Shown: positions 1-9,906 of the stretch, in pieces
How the letters are laid out: each line of letters opens with the position of its first letter
Position numbering within the stretch: position 1 is the stretch's first letter
Assembly: GCA_019916065.1 (NCBI GenBank)
Contig: CM034240.1
Coordinates: forward strand, 51,697,495-51,761,494
Source: Vitellaria paradoxa
Lineage: Eukaryota; Streptophyta; Magnoliopsida; Ericales; Sapotaceae
Direction of reading: 5' to 3'
DNA length: 64,000 bases
Translations under genes and position numbers: made by a program
The notes under the pieces: generated by a model
The model's input: the letters and a program-made list of their open reading frames with translations, nothing else
Told to the model about the DNA's origin: nothing
The model's database searches: none

Positions 1-66
1 AGAACAGAAGGTTAGAAGAATTATAATAACGAAAGGATGCACATAAAAGAATGTCATTGTACTTAC

Positions 67-1763
67 AGAGATGATGTTCTTCATCAGAGTCTTGTGGATG
101 TCCTCCGTTCTATTCTTCCTTGTGTTATAAACATCCCGAGGAGGGAGGATACCCTTGAGATACTCCTCGGCGTGGTTGAGGGCTGTATCTTGGATAGTGA
201 AGGGACGGCCTTGAGGGTGTTCGAGGCTGAGAATAAGGATTTGTGGAACAAATGGAGGGGAGTCTCGAACCGGATTGGCCGGATACTCGATAGCAAGAGG
301 CACGGGCCCAATCGGTTGAGTAGGTAGTGGCACGGAGGTTTCTGGTGGTGCGTCTTTGGTGGGTGGCACGACCTTGGAAGGTGCTGGCCCCCTCGCGGCG
401 TCCTCCTTCGGCAGTTTTGACTGCTCAGCCGTTTGAGTCGTGTCTGCCGATTGTGTCTTGGCCCTCTTCTGCTCAGGAGGACCAGAAGGTTTCTTTTGAG
501 CTGCCTCCTGCTCATTCCCCTTCTCCATTTTTACTTTCATTATCTGGTCGGCAGTTGAAGGAGCAGGGGCTCTCCCCTCATCTAGCTTTCTCTTTCCAAC
601 AGCCTTTTGCTCGTCAGCCTTCTTCTTCTGGGCCTCTTCGGCCCTTTGTCCTTTTGCCTTTGCCATGGCGAGTTTCTTGTAGTCAATCTTCGGGGCCATG
701 TCTCCTTCTTCTTCCCCTTCTAAAACTGAGAAGTAATCAAAAGCAGGGGGTATCTCAACTTCTTCTTCTTCTTCCTCTTCCTCCTCGTCTAAAAGAACGA
801 ATCTGCGCTTCCTCGGCTGCTCGGCAGGATCAGGAATTACTGCTTGTGGGGGACGAACTTGCTCGGCAACCAATGGAATAGCAAATGGAGGGGGGCGAGT
901 CCACCCTGGATGCCTTAAGGCGTAGTAATTTTCTTTCTCTTCAGCAGAAGCCCGGAACCACCACTGAAGATGCCTGATAGCTTCCGAGGTTGCGAAACCT
1001 TGAGGGTGGGCGATAAACGTCTGGTGAGAAGGGATGAAGTTGAACAGAATTAGGACCGCTCTGGCGAATGGATAGAGATCTGGACCTCTAAGGAATTTGA
1101 ACACCTCCTTAAGATGATCCTTGTTAGCACGAATACCAGTAGCCCAGACCTTCTTTGATTGGACGGCTGCACAGATATTAAATCAAACAGTTAGCATGCT
1201 TAAATGTGAAGATAAAATGCTGAAGAAGAATAAGAACTGGTAGCATTTGAAATCAACCAACCTGGGCCCAAAGAAACCCGAGGGACGATTGGATAACGAT
1301 CTTCGTCTGGATCGTGTGTCCAGTGACCTGTGACGACGCACAGGTCACTTTCCGACTTAATCGTATCAGGCAGCATGTGGACCAAGGCCTTTTCTGGTCG
1401 GGATTTCAGGTACCACCTGTTCTCATCCTTCCTCACCTTCTGGATCGAGTAACAGTAAAGAAGATCCCACTCGAAAATGTGGAATCCCTATCGCCTGTTT
1501 ATTTCTATTACTCCATTAACAATTCTATAAAAGTTATGGGTGAGGTTCCTAGGGCCAAGGTCTAGAATGCTCATCATAGAGCGAAGAAATGGGTGCAAGG
1601 GGAACCTAAGGCCACCTTCGGTGATTGCCACTATGGGGAATTCCCCTGTTTCGCGCTCGCCTTGTTCGGCGAGCCTAATACCTACGTTCTGAGGAATTTG
1701 GTATTTCTCCTTGAAAATCCTAATTTTTTCCTCAGAGCTTAGCTTGTTTGCGAGTCTACCCAT
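67..1763 (-). pseudogene. Antisense ORF of the retrotransposon, spliced, with a putative gypsy-type transposon domain
   Basis: This protein is encoded against the element's own direction. Exon 1 runs from the ATG at 1763 to 1262 and the intron is 1261-1167 (GT..AG, 95 nt). Exon 2 is 1166-67 and ends at a GTAAGT donor, so at least one more exon lies left of the window. Exon 1 has the look of the plant 'putative gypsy type transposon' domain (PF04195): GLRFPLHPFLRSMM, then a YRIVNGVIEI-like stretch. Exon 2 continues open for about 366 codons, first a globular part rich in W and F, then a Lys/Glu/Pro-rich low-complexity tail with an acidic run. One in-frame TAG (1490-1488) breaks exon 1; otherwise both exons stay open. 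It is therefore either a freshly inactivated gene or one read with a different upstream exon. No enzymatic function can be assigned. Confidence 0.65.
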
Positions 1764-2254
1764 AACGGAAGATTTGAAATAAAAAGGGATTAACTCACCA
1801 GGAACGAAGAACGACGAGAAGGATGAAGGCTCGTGAAGATGAAAACTCAGAGGGAAAGAAGCAAGGGAAATCTGATGGCTTGAATCGCGGAAAGGAAGTA
1901 AAAGAAGACGAACCAGGTATATATGTATATGTGTATGTATCTGTGGAGGTAACTGAAACGTTTCCAATGAAAAGGCAACGGGTGGCAAAAATGGCATTTA
2001 TTACCGCCCCAATTTTCAAATTTCTGACCATTCACGTTTTAACACCCCGAATCTGGGAATCCGCGTAAGCGGCGCGGCAGATGAAAAGCTGAAAGGGCAC
2101 TACGCGTGTCGTCACGAGGAAAGAGAAGAGTACAATCAGATTTGATGCGCGTCAGGGAGATACTAAACGAAAAACTGTGTAAGGAGATTGAAGGATCAGT
2201 AAGGTAAGGTTATTCTGCTCTGCTATTCTGCTCGGAAAATATCTTTTTCCAACC

Positions 2255-2269
2255 AGAGTGGGGGCAAAA
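2255..2269 (+). other. Polypurine tract of the Tat-like element
   Basis: The sequence AGAGTGGGGGCAAAA abuts the first base of the LTR. Such a G-rich purine tract primes plus-strand DNA synthesis in LTR retrotransposons. It fixes the LTR as the 3' one and the element as plus-strand. Confidence 0.75.
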
Positions 2270-3174
2270 TGTTGGGCAAAATAATACTAAGCTGTACTTG
2301 TGCCGAACAAGTGTAGTCTGGCGCCACGTGGCCCAGTGCCGAGCATACTCGTGTGAGCCACGTAGTTATTTACCGAGCACGTTCCGTTGTGACACGTGGC
2401 GTCCTGCCGAACAACTGATTAATGGCACGAGGGTTCCACGTGAGTGTTATACGTGAACACATGATTCAGAGTTAGTGTTCCAAAGAGTACCCTGGACCTC
2501 AGCATCAATGAACAGTGTATTGCCACGTGGCTATAGCCGAGGATCTTGGTAGCTAGTTTGCTCAGCCTATCCGTTGGCGGCTAGTAAATGTTGAATCTGG
2601 GACCCACAGCCTTTAAAGAGGGATGGTGACCATAAATGCACTATAGTTAAGACTGAACTGGGTATTTGTCTATGAGGAAGTAACTAAATCGGTCTATCTC
2701 GTCACGAGTTGTTGGCTGATGTGACAGGAAGACAGTCTGACCCTGAAATTCTGGTTGTAATGCTGTGTTAAGTCACCAGAAGCATTAAATGAGAGGCATT
2801 GTGTATTAAATGAGGGGTTTGAAGCATTAAATGAAGGGGAAGAGTATTTAAAGCAAGGATGGAAAAGAGGAATACGGCAGTGTGCGTAACGTCAAGTCGC
2901 AGGTATGCTTTAATCATTACTCGAATTGCTATAAATAGGATATTCTACTCAACCACAGAGGTAAGCTGACTATTGCCAACTTAAGCTTTTACTCATTTGT
3001 TCCCAAAAAGTTTCCTTCTTTAAGCGACTTGCTGACTTAACCATCGGAGGGTTTTCCGGCCAGAGACCTCCTCTCCGGCCGTCACCTTTCTTTCTGTCTT
3101 TGTTCGGCAGGTCGGCGATTGCATTTTCGGTTGTCGTGGTCAGTAGTTCCGGCGGTAATTTTTGCTGCCGAACA
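2270..3174 (+). repeat. 3' LTR (905 bp) of the Tat-like element
   Basis: It starts TGTTGGGC and ends GCCGAACA, an imperfect terminal inverted repeat with TG...CA ends. It holds TATA-like stretches near 2848 (TATTTAAAG) and 2931 (CTATAAATAGG). The five bases after it, CTTAA, would be the target duplication. This cannot be verified because the 5' LTR is outside the window. Confidence 0.75.
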
Positions 3175-3345
3175 CTTAATTATTCTTGAGAGGAACTCCG
3201 CTAATTATCATCAGAAAAGGATAATCATCAAAGATGACATGAAGAGATTGTGTTGCAACTCAACCCCACTCAAAACTCAAAGTTACTTCAAACATCCTTC
3301 TCTGATCCATTAATTTTAATCAAGGTGCGAACCTTGAATCCTATT
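3175..3345 (-). pseudogene. Ankyrin/PGG (ACD6-like) relic, copy 1
   Basis: Read on the minus strand, this short stretch joins a piece of the exon that encodes the first membrane segment of the PGG region (compare 5700-5780) to the beginning of the ankyrin exon (compare 6990-7060). Everything between them has been deleted. The relic at 9290-9632 preserves more of the same fusion, so 3175-3345 is a further shortened copy. It is cut on the left by the LTR retrotransposon and has no open frame. Confidence 0.5.
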
Positions 3346-5365
3346 GCTTTAACACTTGGAAAGAATAATGGTGCATGACAGATCTGGATCCTTTAGCTCG
3401 AAGGGATAAGACGGGTGGGACATGCACTAGTTATTTGGTGCAAAACTGATAGTCCGTAGATATACTGTTGAGTTCACAGGGCGGAACATGAGATATTGGG
3501 GACTAATGGATTATGCACGGTAAAAAAAACTCATGGAGCACTCTGAAAAATCACAGCCAATGCTAATTGACAGTGTTAGAAATTCACACAATTGACCAAT
3601 AAACAACATAAGAAAAATTGCACATGAGATTTACATGGAAAACCCAAGACGTGAAAATCACGGGCAAAATAAAAAAAAAAAATTCACTATATCAAAAGAT
3701 TGGTATAGAAGGTGATGGATATAAGATTGTACGATGAATAAGATAGAGGTATACAAAAAATCCTAATTTCGCATACAAGACAATAAACAGATAGGATTCG
3801 GGTCATAATCAGGTCAACTGACCCTATTGACCCGATCCCGGCGCTACCACCACAGAGCTCAAAAAAATTCTTATTTTAAAGTCGCACTGCGAGCTCTTCA
3901 AATCAGACTAAAATTGATTTCGGATCACATAGTCTTACAGACAGGACCCATTGTATTGTCAATCAACCAGTTCATTTATGCGCATGAATCCTGATTTTCA
4001 TCAGCAAGCAGTATCATCTTTTAAAAAATACGCTGCTCAACCTGCAGCAGCAACAAGGGTGCTTGTCCTTGATAAATTATTTATGGTTTCTTTGGCCTTG
4101 TACTTACATCTTGATGCACCCTGCTAACTTCTACTAACTGATCTTAAGTTCTTTTTCTTGTCTGGGTGCTATATTCAGCACTTGTGAATGCACAGACCAA
4201 CACTTTCTCGTCTGGGGGATCCTAGTTTCTTGTCATGGCACTATTTTTTGTGGCTTAGGAAAAATTCCCCCTTCTTTTATTTAAGAATTAATTTATATTA
4301 CCCGTACTTGCTCTTGTATTAGCAATTGTAATGACAGATTACTGGAGTACGGCAATGATGGCTTCTTGTCTCTTTTTACCTTCTTATTGTTATACAGAAA
4401 TATAGAAAAATCTAGTCACTTTTTTCTTTTTCTCTATCATCAACACTAAATAGAGATTAATCAGAGCTAGCCATAGTGATCTTTTATCCTTTCTTAGAGC
4501 CCGTTTGGCAAACCCCTAAACATTTTACCAATTAAATTTTTTTTTCAACTTTTTCTCGAATCTTTTTTTTAATAAAATTTCCCTAACCTTTTTTTCTAAT
4601 TTTTTTAATAAATCTCTACTAAATACTTAATTTTTCTCTAAAAAATAATACGTGGTATCATCAGAATAAGAGTTATAAAAGATTGAATTTTTTGTATATA
4701 TGCATATCATTCAAACTAATCTAATTAGAATCAAACTATCATTAACTAAAAACCTACTTTTATGAATACTATTATATAAAGTAAATATGAAAATAATTTT
4801 ATTTTGGTGAATTTTTTCTTTCTATAATACCCCTAAAACCCTTATAATTTCCTATAATTTTAATAATGTTGAAAAAAAATTTTTTATAACTACTGCATAA
4901 TTAAATAATTTCACCTGTTTATATTTTTGTTTTCATTAAATTTTCTTTTAACTATTCATTACTTTGGCAACTTTTTTTTATTTCTTTAAATGTTTATTAT
5001 TTATTTAAATACCCTCAATTATTTATTAATTATTATTTGAGTTACTTTTTTAATTTTTTATATTTTATTTCAAATAAAATAATAATTTAATAAAACTCAT
5101 ACACAGTGTGTGTGCCAATTTCTAGTATATATAATATGTGTGCATGCAGGCTAATTTAAGAAATCGAAAGCGAAAAGATTTAACGAGTCACGAGTGAAAG
5201 AGGAGTAAACTAGGATAAATACAATAGAGATTAATTTGCTATACATGCAAGCTAACCTAAGAAAACAAAAGAAAAGATTAACAAAGGGGAGGAATAAATT
5301 AAGATGAACACGCTAGTACAATGGAAGTCGGATCATGTGGGCTCCGTCCCTCCCTAAAAACTATG
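3346..5365. other. Downstream flank of the ankyrin/PGG gene, duplicated at 14938-16768 and partly at 39840-40160
   Basis: There is no coding sequence here. The interval is collinear with 14938-16768 and, for its first 700 bp, with 39840-40160, so it marks the duplicated locus unit. Around 4496-4520 (AGAGCCCGTTTGGCAAAC) begins an AT-rich MITE-like stretch that recurs at 15965 and, with similar edges, at 27518. The last 300 bp should hold the 3' UTR of the gene that ends at 5366; no strong poly(A) signal stands out. Confidence 0.5.
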
Positions 5366-7060
5366 CTAAGCTGTCTGATGATGATAAGGTTCATTTTCAT
5401 CTGTTTTGGCTGGCTTATGTAACACCAAAACTGCCCTGGCTGCAACTGTCTTCCAGAATCTTATGAATGGTTTAACTAAGCTGCTTTGCGGCCCTTTCCT
5501 AACCAACCACACCCAGACGCGAGTGAGCTGAATGACACACACAAGTGCAAAGAGAGCAATCCCAGTGACAAATGTTTTCCTATACATATTGATAACAACA
5601 TCAAATGTCCCGTCGCCTGGGGTCAACAGCCACAAGGATCTGAGATAAGTGAGGACCATGAATGTGAGCGTAGTGCACATGGTCAATGTTAGTACCAAGA
5701 TAGAAAACTTATTATTGAGTGGGAATCCACTTATCATCATAAGGATGACACAAACGGATGAGATGAATGAGATTGTGTTGTAAGTCATGAATTCAGTAAA
5801 CTCATGCTCCCATACAATGGCAAGAATGGATGTTCCAGATCCTTGTATTCCAGATGAATTGATTCCTAAAATAGAGGTGCTGTTTTTGAAGTCTTCTTCC
5901 GATTGCCAAACAGAGCCCGGGGGACTGAGTCCAGCCTGGAAAGCCACCGTGGCAGTTAGGGTGGCTGTCATTACCAAATTACCTCTTGCATCTTCTATCC
6001 ACTTGTCATCGATCTTGAAGTACTTGTCCCAAATCCCACACGCACGTTCCTTTACTGATTTACGACTGCAACATCCAGTTTGAGGTTCTAATTGGCTAGC
6101 ATCGACGGATGCTGTTTCTTCTATTAACGCTGCTGTTGGTTTTTGGTCACTAATTCCTACTGGCCTAATCGAATTATTAACACCTCCAGCAGCAGCAGCA
6201 GCTTGAAGAAGCAGCCCTCGAACTTCTATGCTTTTTGAGTCCACAATAGGGTTGTGCTCCAAAATGTCTAAAGCCGTGAAACCATCCCTATTTTTAATGT
6301 TTGCTTGTCCTTTGGCAGCTTCAATTTGAACTAGGTATTCTATGGTCTGAAATAAATAAATAAATTATAACAATTATGTCAGCCACCACCCAATAAATTA
6401 ATAAATAAATAATAATCTTGACTCTCTCTCCACATATATATATATATATATATATATAAATTCATGTTTCTTCTTCGTACGTACCTTAACCTGTTTAAGG
6501 GCCGCAGCTAGGTGTAGGATGGTGTTGCCGCGGTTGTCCTCATGGTTGACGAATTCCTCCTCATTGAGCACGGATTCTATCAACAATTTAAGCGCCTCCA
6601 AACGGTTGTGCTTGACACACAGATGCAGAACCGTCTCTCCCGACAAGCTGAGTGTCTCGCAAGTTGACTCGGGTCGGCGCCGAACTAGTTCTCGAATGAT
6701 CTCAACTCTGCCTTTGATGGCTGCCAAATGGAGAGGAGTTTTACCGTCTTCGTCCCGAATGCTGGAAACATGTGCATTCACCTGCAACAATTCACGCACA
6801 ATGTTAGCATGTCCCCTGGCAGAAGCCAAGTGAAGGGGGGTGCGCCTAAAGTGATCCAACTCCGTGGCCAGATTGGGACATCGTTTCAGCAGCTCCTTTG
6901 TCAAGTCCAAGTGACCGCGCAAGGCTGCTATGTGTAGAGGAGTTTCATCAGAATAGGTCACCAAAACCCTATCCAAAATGAGTGGGTCTTTTTCCATTAG
7001 AGACTCGAACTCAGACACATTCCCACTCAAAGCTACTTCATACATCCGCTTTTCATCCAT
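5366..7060 (-). CDS. Ankyrin-repeat membrane protein with PGG domain (ACD6-like)
   Basis: There are two exons: 7060-6485 (192 codons) and 6346-5366. They are joined in phase across a 138-bp GT..AG intron (donor GTACGT), giving 518 residues with no break. Residues 38-190 hold at least five ankyrin repeats (TPLH-type motifs at about 40, 74, 108, 143 and 180), with a further repeat across the splice at 193-224. Residues 311-336 are the PGG domain core (ARGNLVMTATLTATVAFQAG, then SPPG). Three or four hydrophobic membrane segments follow (about 315-332, 380-400, 405-428, 448-473), then a basic tail. Family knowledge: PGG/ankyrin proteins such as ACD6 sit in plasma or ER membranes and influence salicylic-acid-dependent defence and cell death. 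Which subfamily member this is remains open. The start is the first ATG, in the same place as in the paralogue. It is probably functional. Confidence 0.85.
6434..6458. repeat. (AT)n microsatellite in the intron of the ankyrin/PGG gene
   Basis: About 12 AT units lie between the donor and acceptor of the 5366-7060 gene. The paralogue has a TA tract at the matching place (21806-21823), so the repeat predates the duplication. Confidence 0.85.
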
Positions 7061-7133
7061 AATTTAATGTTGCTCTCTTTCTTCTAAAGTTAATCCGATA
7101 GTTTATTGGATTATAACTCTATTTCTCAGTCGT

Positions 7134-7143
7134 ACATATATAA
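7134..7143 (-). promoter_or_regulatory. TATA-like box of the ankyrin/PGG gene
   Basis: On the minus strand it reads TTATATATGT about 75 bp upstream of the ATG at 7060. The paralogue has TTATATGTGT at the same relative position (about 22507-22516). Conservation of place supports it, but no transcription start can be seen. Confidence 0.4.
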
Positions 7144-7628
7144 GCTAGAAAAGAAGAGGGGCTAATTGGTGAATCTCAAAATTTAGTTTTGTCATTCGGT
7201 TTAAAAGTTGCGAAAAAATATTATCTTTTAGCATCTAGCGATTTGGAAGCAAGCCCTACCAATCAAAGTGAGCATGCGGCCTTATCAAACCAACCAAAAC
7301 AAGCAACACTAATGGTTAAAAAAGTGAAATGCTTTGGCATACGATTCCATTTTTACTCATATACTTTTTATATGTTCAAGTCTGTTTAGTCGCACGTTTT
7401 GATATATTTCGCTCATTGAGCATATATCCTTTGCAGATTTCTCTGAAACAAAAATTATTCATTAAATGATATTTGAATGTTACAAAGAACTTCTTTTACT
7501 TAGAGTGGCTTAGCAATTTTTTTTTTTTATATCTGGAAGTATTTTTTTGTAATTATTTTATTAATTTGAATAACATGCCTAATAATGATCAAAAATAAAT
7601 AAATAAATAAGTTTTGGTTAAAAAAGTC

Positions 7629-7649
7629 ATATATATATATATATATATA
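7629..7649. repeat. (AT)n microsatellite
   Basis: About ten AT units in the AT-rich upstream spacer. Confidence 0.85.
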
Positions 7650-7917
7650 AAGGTAAGGTTCGGTTCGTTTCGATGGAAAATGTCTACTTTATCAAAATTA
7701 TTTTTCTTGTTATTTTTCTATGTTTGGTTAACATTTGAAATTTCAACTGTTGCAACCGCTTTAGCATATATATATTCCACTAAAAAATCAAGCATGCAAA
7801 CCCCCACCAAATCAAAAGTAAGTTGCTTTATTTGGCATTCTGTTTTCCACTGTTCTTTTTTGGAGGTTCTCGATGCTCTACGCACTCATCCACCCGTGCT
7901 AATCACGCTAGAACAGT

Positions 7918-7944
7918 TTATTATTATTATTATTATTATTATTT
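7918..7944. repeat. (TTA)n microsatellite
   Basis: Nine consecutive TTA units. Confidence 0.9.
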
Positions 7945-8289
7945 TAAAAGAAAGGACAGGGACAAATTAGGAGCTAGAATTGGTTTTTTAAAAATTTAAA
8001 TTGATTTTTATTAATATAAACTTTTATAATTGAAAATAATTTTTATAAAATATAATTTAAGGAGTTCTAACTTATCAAAATATTCTTAATTGTTTTTCAT
8101 AGCAACAAAACTCTTGCACCATGTGTAAATTTCTTTTAAAATTTTAGATGATATTTACTTCTGTACGATATGATACTTTATCTTTTTAATTCTTCCCAAC
8201 CTGTTGGCTCAAAATAATTTTCCCGACTTCTAGTTCGAATGCGCTTTCTGAATCGAGTTCAAATAATTCAAAAAATGCTTAATTCGTTT

Positions 8290-9289
8290 TCACTCCTAAA
8301 TGGAGGAATATGAATTTATAAACACTAAAAAATTTATTATGTAATATACGATTGATGTGTTAAGGATATATTTTTGGAGTGAATTTGCTGAGAGAAAAGA
8401 AAAAGGTAGAGAAATTAGATGTGAGAAAAGGGAGAGAAAATACAAATTTCAATTAATTGCATGATTTTACTTAAATTTTATGAATAAATTATTTTTCAAT
8501 TTCTTATTTATTATTACAAGTCAAACATGAGGAGTGATTTTAAATTATTATTTTTTTTCTTTTTCATTGAAATCCAAACACAACGTAAAATAATGCGTTA
8601 GAAGATAGATGACACATACCTGTAAAGATGAGAAATAAAAAAAATTTAAAAATTAATTTGACGAAACAAATTTGTTGCAAGTATATATTTACATTGGGAA
8701 TGTGAATTTGAAAAGCAATACATATATACGTACATACATATAATAGGTAAATAAATTGATGCGATGGATACCAATTTGGGAAACTAGGTGGATTGTTTCC
8801 ATTTTTTAGCGCTCTACCGCTTGACAAAATCCACGCAAAAACGCGTGCGAGCGGTGTGAATAAAGGATCGGGCGTAGGTGCATAACCTCACCGGTGCCTG
8901 TTTGGTGTATTTTTTAATCATAAATTTTAAAATAATAAATAATTATTTCAAAATTCTAATGATTAATATAATTTATCCTATATCTCATTCATAATAACTA
9001 ATTAAAAATACAATTTTCATGTACCTGACATGCACTGTATCAGACATACACTCAATGCATGAATAAACACCACAACAAGCAACATAAAAGCGCACCAATA
9101 ATATTCATTCACTGACAAAAAAAAAAAAAAAAAAAAAAAAGAGATCGATCGCCCAATGCTGCTGTGCTGATGGATTGCTGAGCTTTTGCGTTAGGGCATT
9201 TAACTGAGGTTATGTATATTGATGCCTGTCATATAAATGCCGAGTATGACGCACTGGCCAGTGTTAGCGTCAAATCAATTAATACAGCG
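8290..9289. other. Non-coding block shared with 39175-39520
   Basis: The interval aligns by eye with 39175-39520. Both have a 'ggaggaatatgaatttataaa' type start, a purine-rich GAGAGAAAA segment, a 'cgcaccaataatattca' stretch, a long A run (9117-9140 here) and then GATCGCCCAATGCTG. It is part of the repeated ankyrin/PGG locus unit, with extra AT-rich sequence inserted here (about 8480-9050). No gene is seen. Confidence 0.5.
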
Positions 9290-9632
9290 AACTTAATTAT
9301 TCTTGAGAGGAACTCCACTAATTATCATCAGAGAAAGGATAATTGTCACAGATGACATGAATGAAATTGTGTTGCAACTCGAGAAAGTAACGAAATAAAT
9401 TCATCTAGGACGAAATCCCGGAAATGGATGCATGTTCCAGCTTAATTAATTGGTAATTAATTAGCGACCAAGCAAGGCTACTACGTGCAATGGGGTTTCA
9501 TGATATATCAAAGGATGCCCTCCCGGGGCGGTAACCCTATCAAAAATGAGTTGGCCTTCTTCTCTTAGAGTGTTTAATTCAGAGACACTCCCACTCAAAA
9601 CTCAAAGCTACTTCATACATCCTTCTTTGATC
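9290..9632 (-). pseudogene. Ankyrin/PGG relic, copy 2 (cut by the Ty1/copia element)
   Basis: On the minus strand, from the right, comes the start of the ankyrin exon (RRMYEVALS-like), then a short repeat that shifts the frame, then an ETPLHVVALLG-like first repeat. After a deletion comes the region for the first PGG membrane segments (9290-9380). The copia element inserted just upstream of the old start region. The relic has stops and shifts and cannot encode a protein. Confidence 0.6.
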
Positions 9633-9893
9633 TGTTAAGAATAAAAGAAGAAAGAAAGAATTATGTATTAATATTTATTTCTGTACGTGAGAATACAAGA
9701 CTACAAGGTCCTTTATATAAGAGGACAATAATCCTAATCCTGATAGGAGATAGTAATCCTAATTATAATTGGATATACAAAATAAGGAACAGGATAATAA
9801 TTCTAATTATGATACAAGGAAAGACATAAAATAAGGAAATGCATAAAATAAAGGATACTAATTATATACAATTATATATTACTAAATCTAACA
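9633..9893 (-). repeat. 3' LTR of the Ty1/copia element
   Basis: It is a 261-bp copy of 14672-14932 with TG...CA ends. A purine tract lies against its inner edge. Confidence 0.95.
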
Positions 9894-9905
9894 CTCCCCC
9901 TCAAA
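9894..9905 (-). other. Polypurine tract of the copia element
   Basis: On the minus strand it reads TTTGAGGGGGAG immediately before the 3' LTR, the expected plus-strand primer site. Confidence 0.8.
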
Positions 9906-9906
9906 T

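Larger units (their letters stand above)
1..3174 (+). mobile_element. 3' part of a Ty3/gypsy LTR retrotransposon, Tat-like (5' part outside the window)
   Basis: The window opens inside this element. A purine-rich tract directly precedes an LTR that begins TGTTGGGC and ends GCCGAACA, so the element reads left to right and this is its 3' LTR. No gag, protease, reverse transcriptase or integrase is visible; they should lie to the left. What is visible between the expected pol region and the 3' LTR is a spliced gene on the opposite strand, an arrangement known from Tat-lineage elements. The element ends exactly where ankyrin/PGG relic sequence starts (3175). The uninterrupted relic near 9290 supplies the empty site, so the element inserted into an already decayed gene copy. 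Placement in the Tat lineage is inference. Confidence 0.75.
7061..8289. other. Upstream region of the ankyrin/PGG gene
   Basis: No coding sequence is seen. The promoter of the minus-strand gene should lie in the first few hundred bases. A TATATA stretch sits near 7135-7142, about 75-80 bp before the ATG, preceded on the minus strand by AT-rich DNA. Microsatellites (AT)n at 7629-7649 and (TTA)n at 7918-7944 follow. Nothing else recognisable is present. Confidence 0.5.

Noticed and set aside
84..881. Open frames of 143 and 184 codons, rich in Arg, Ser, Pro and Leu, in other frames of the antisense ORF exon
   Set aside because: They are compositional shadows of the Lys/Glu/Pro-rich exon at 1166-67, which is spliced, longer and has domain similarity.
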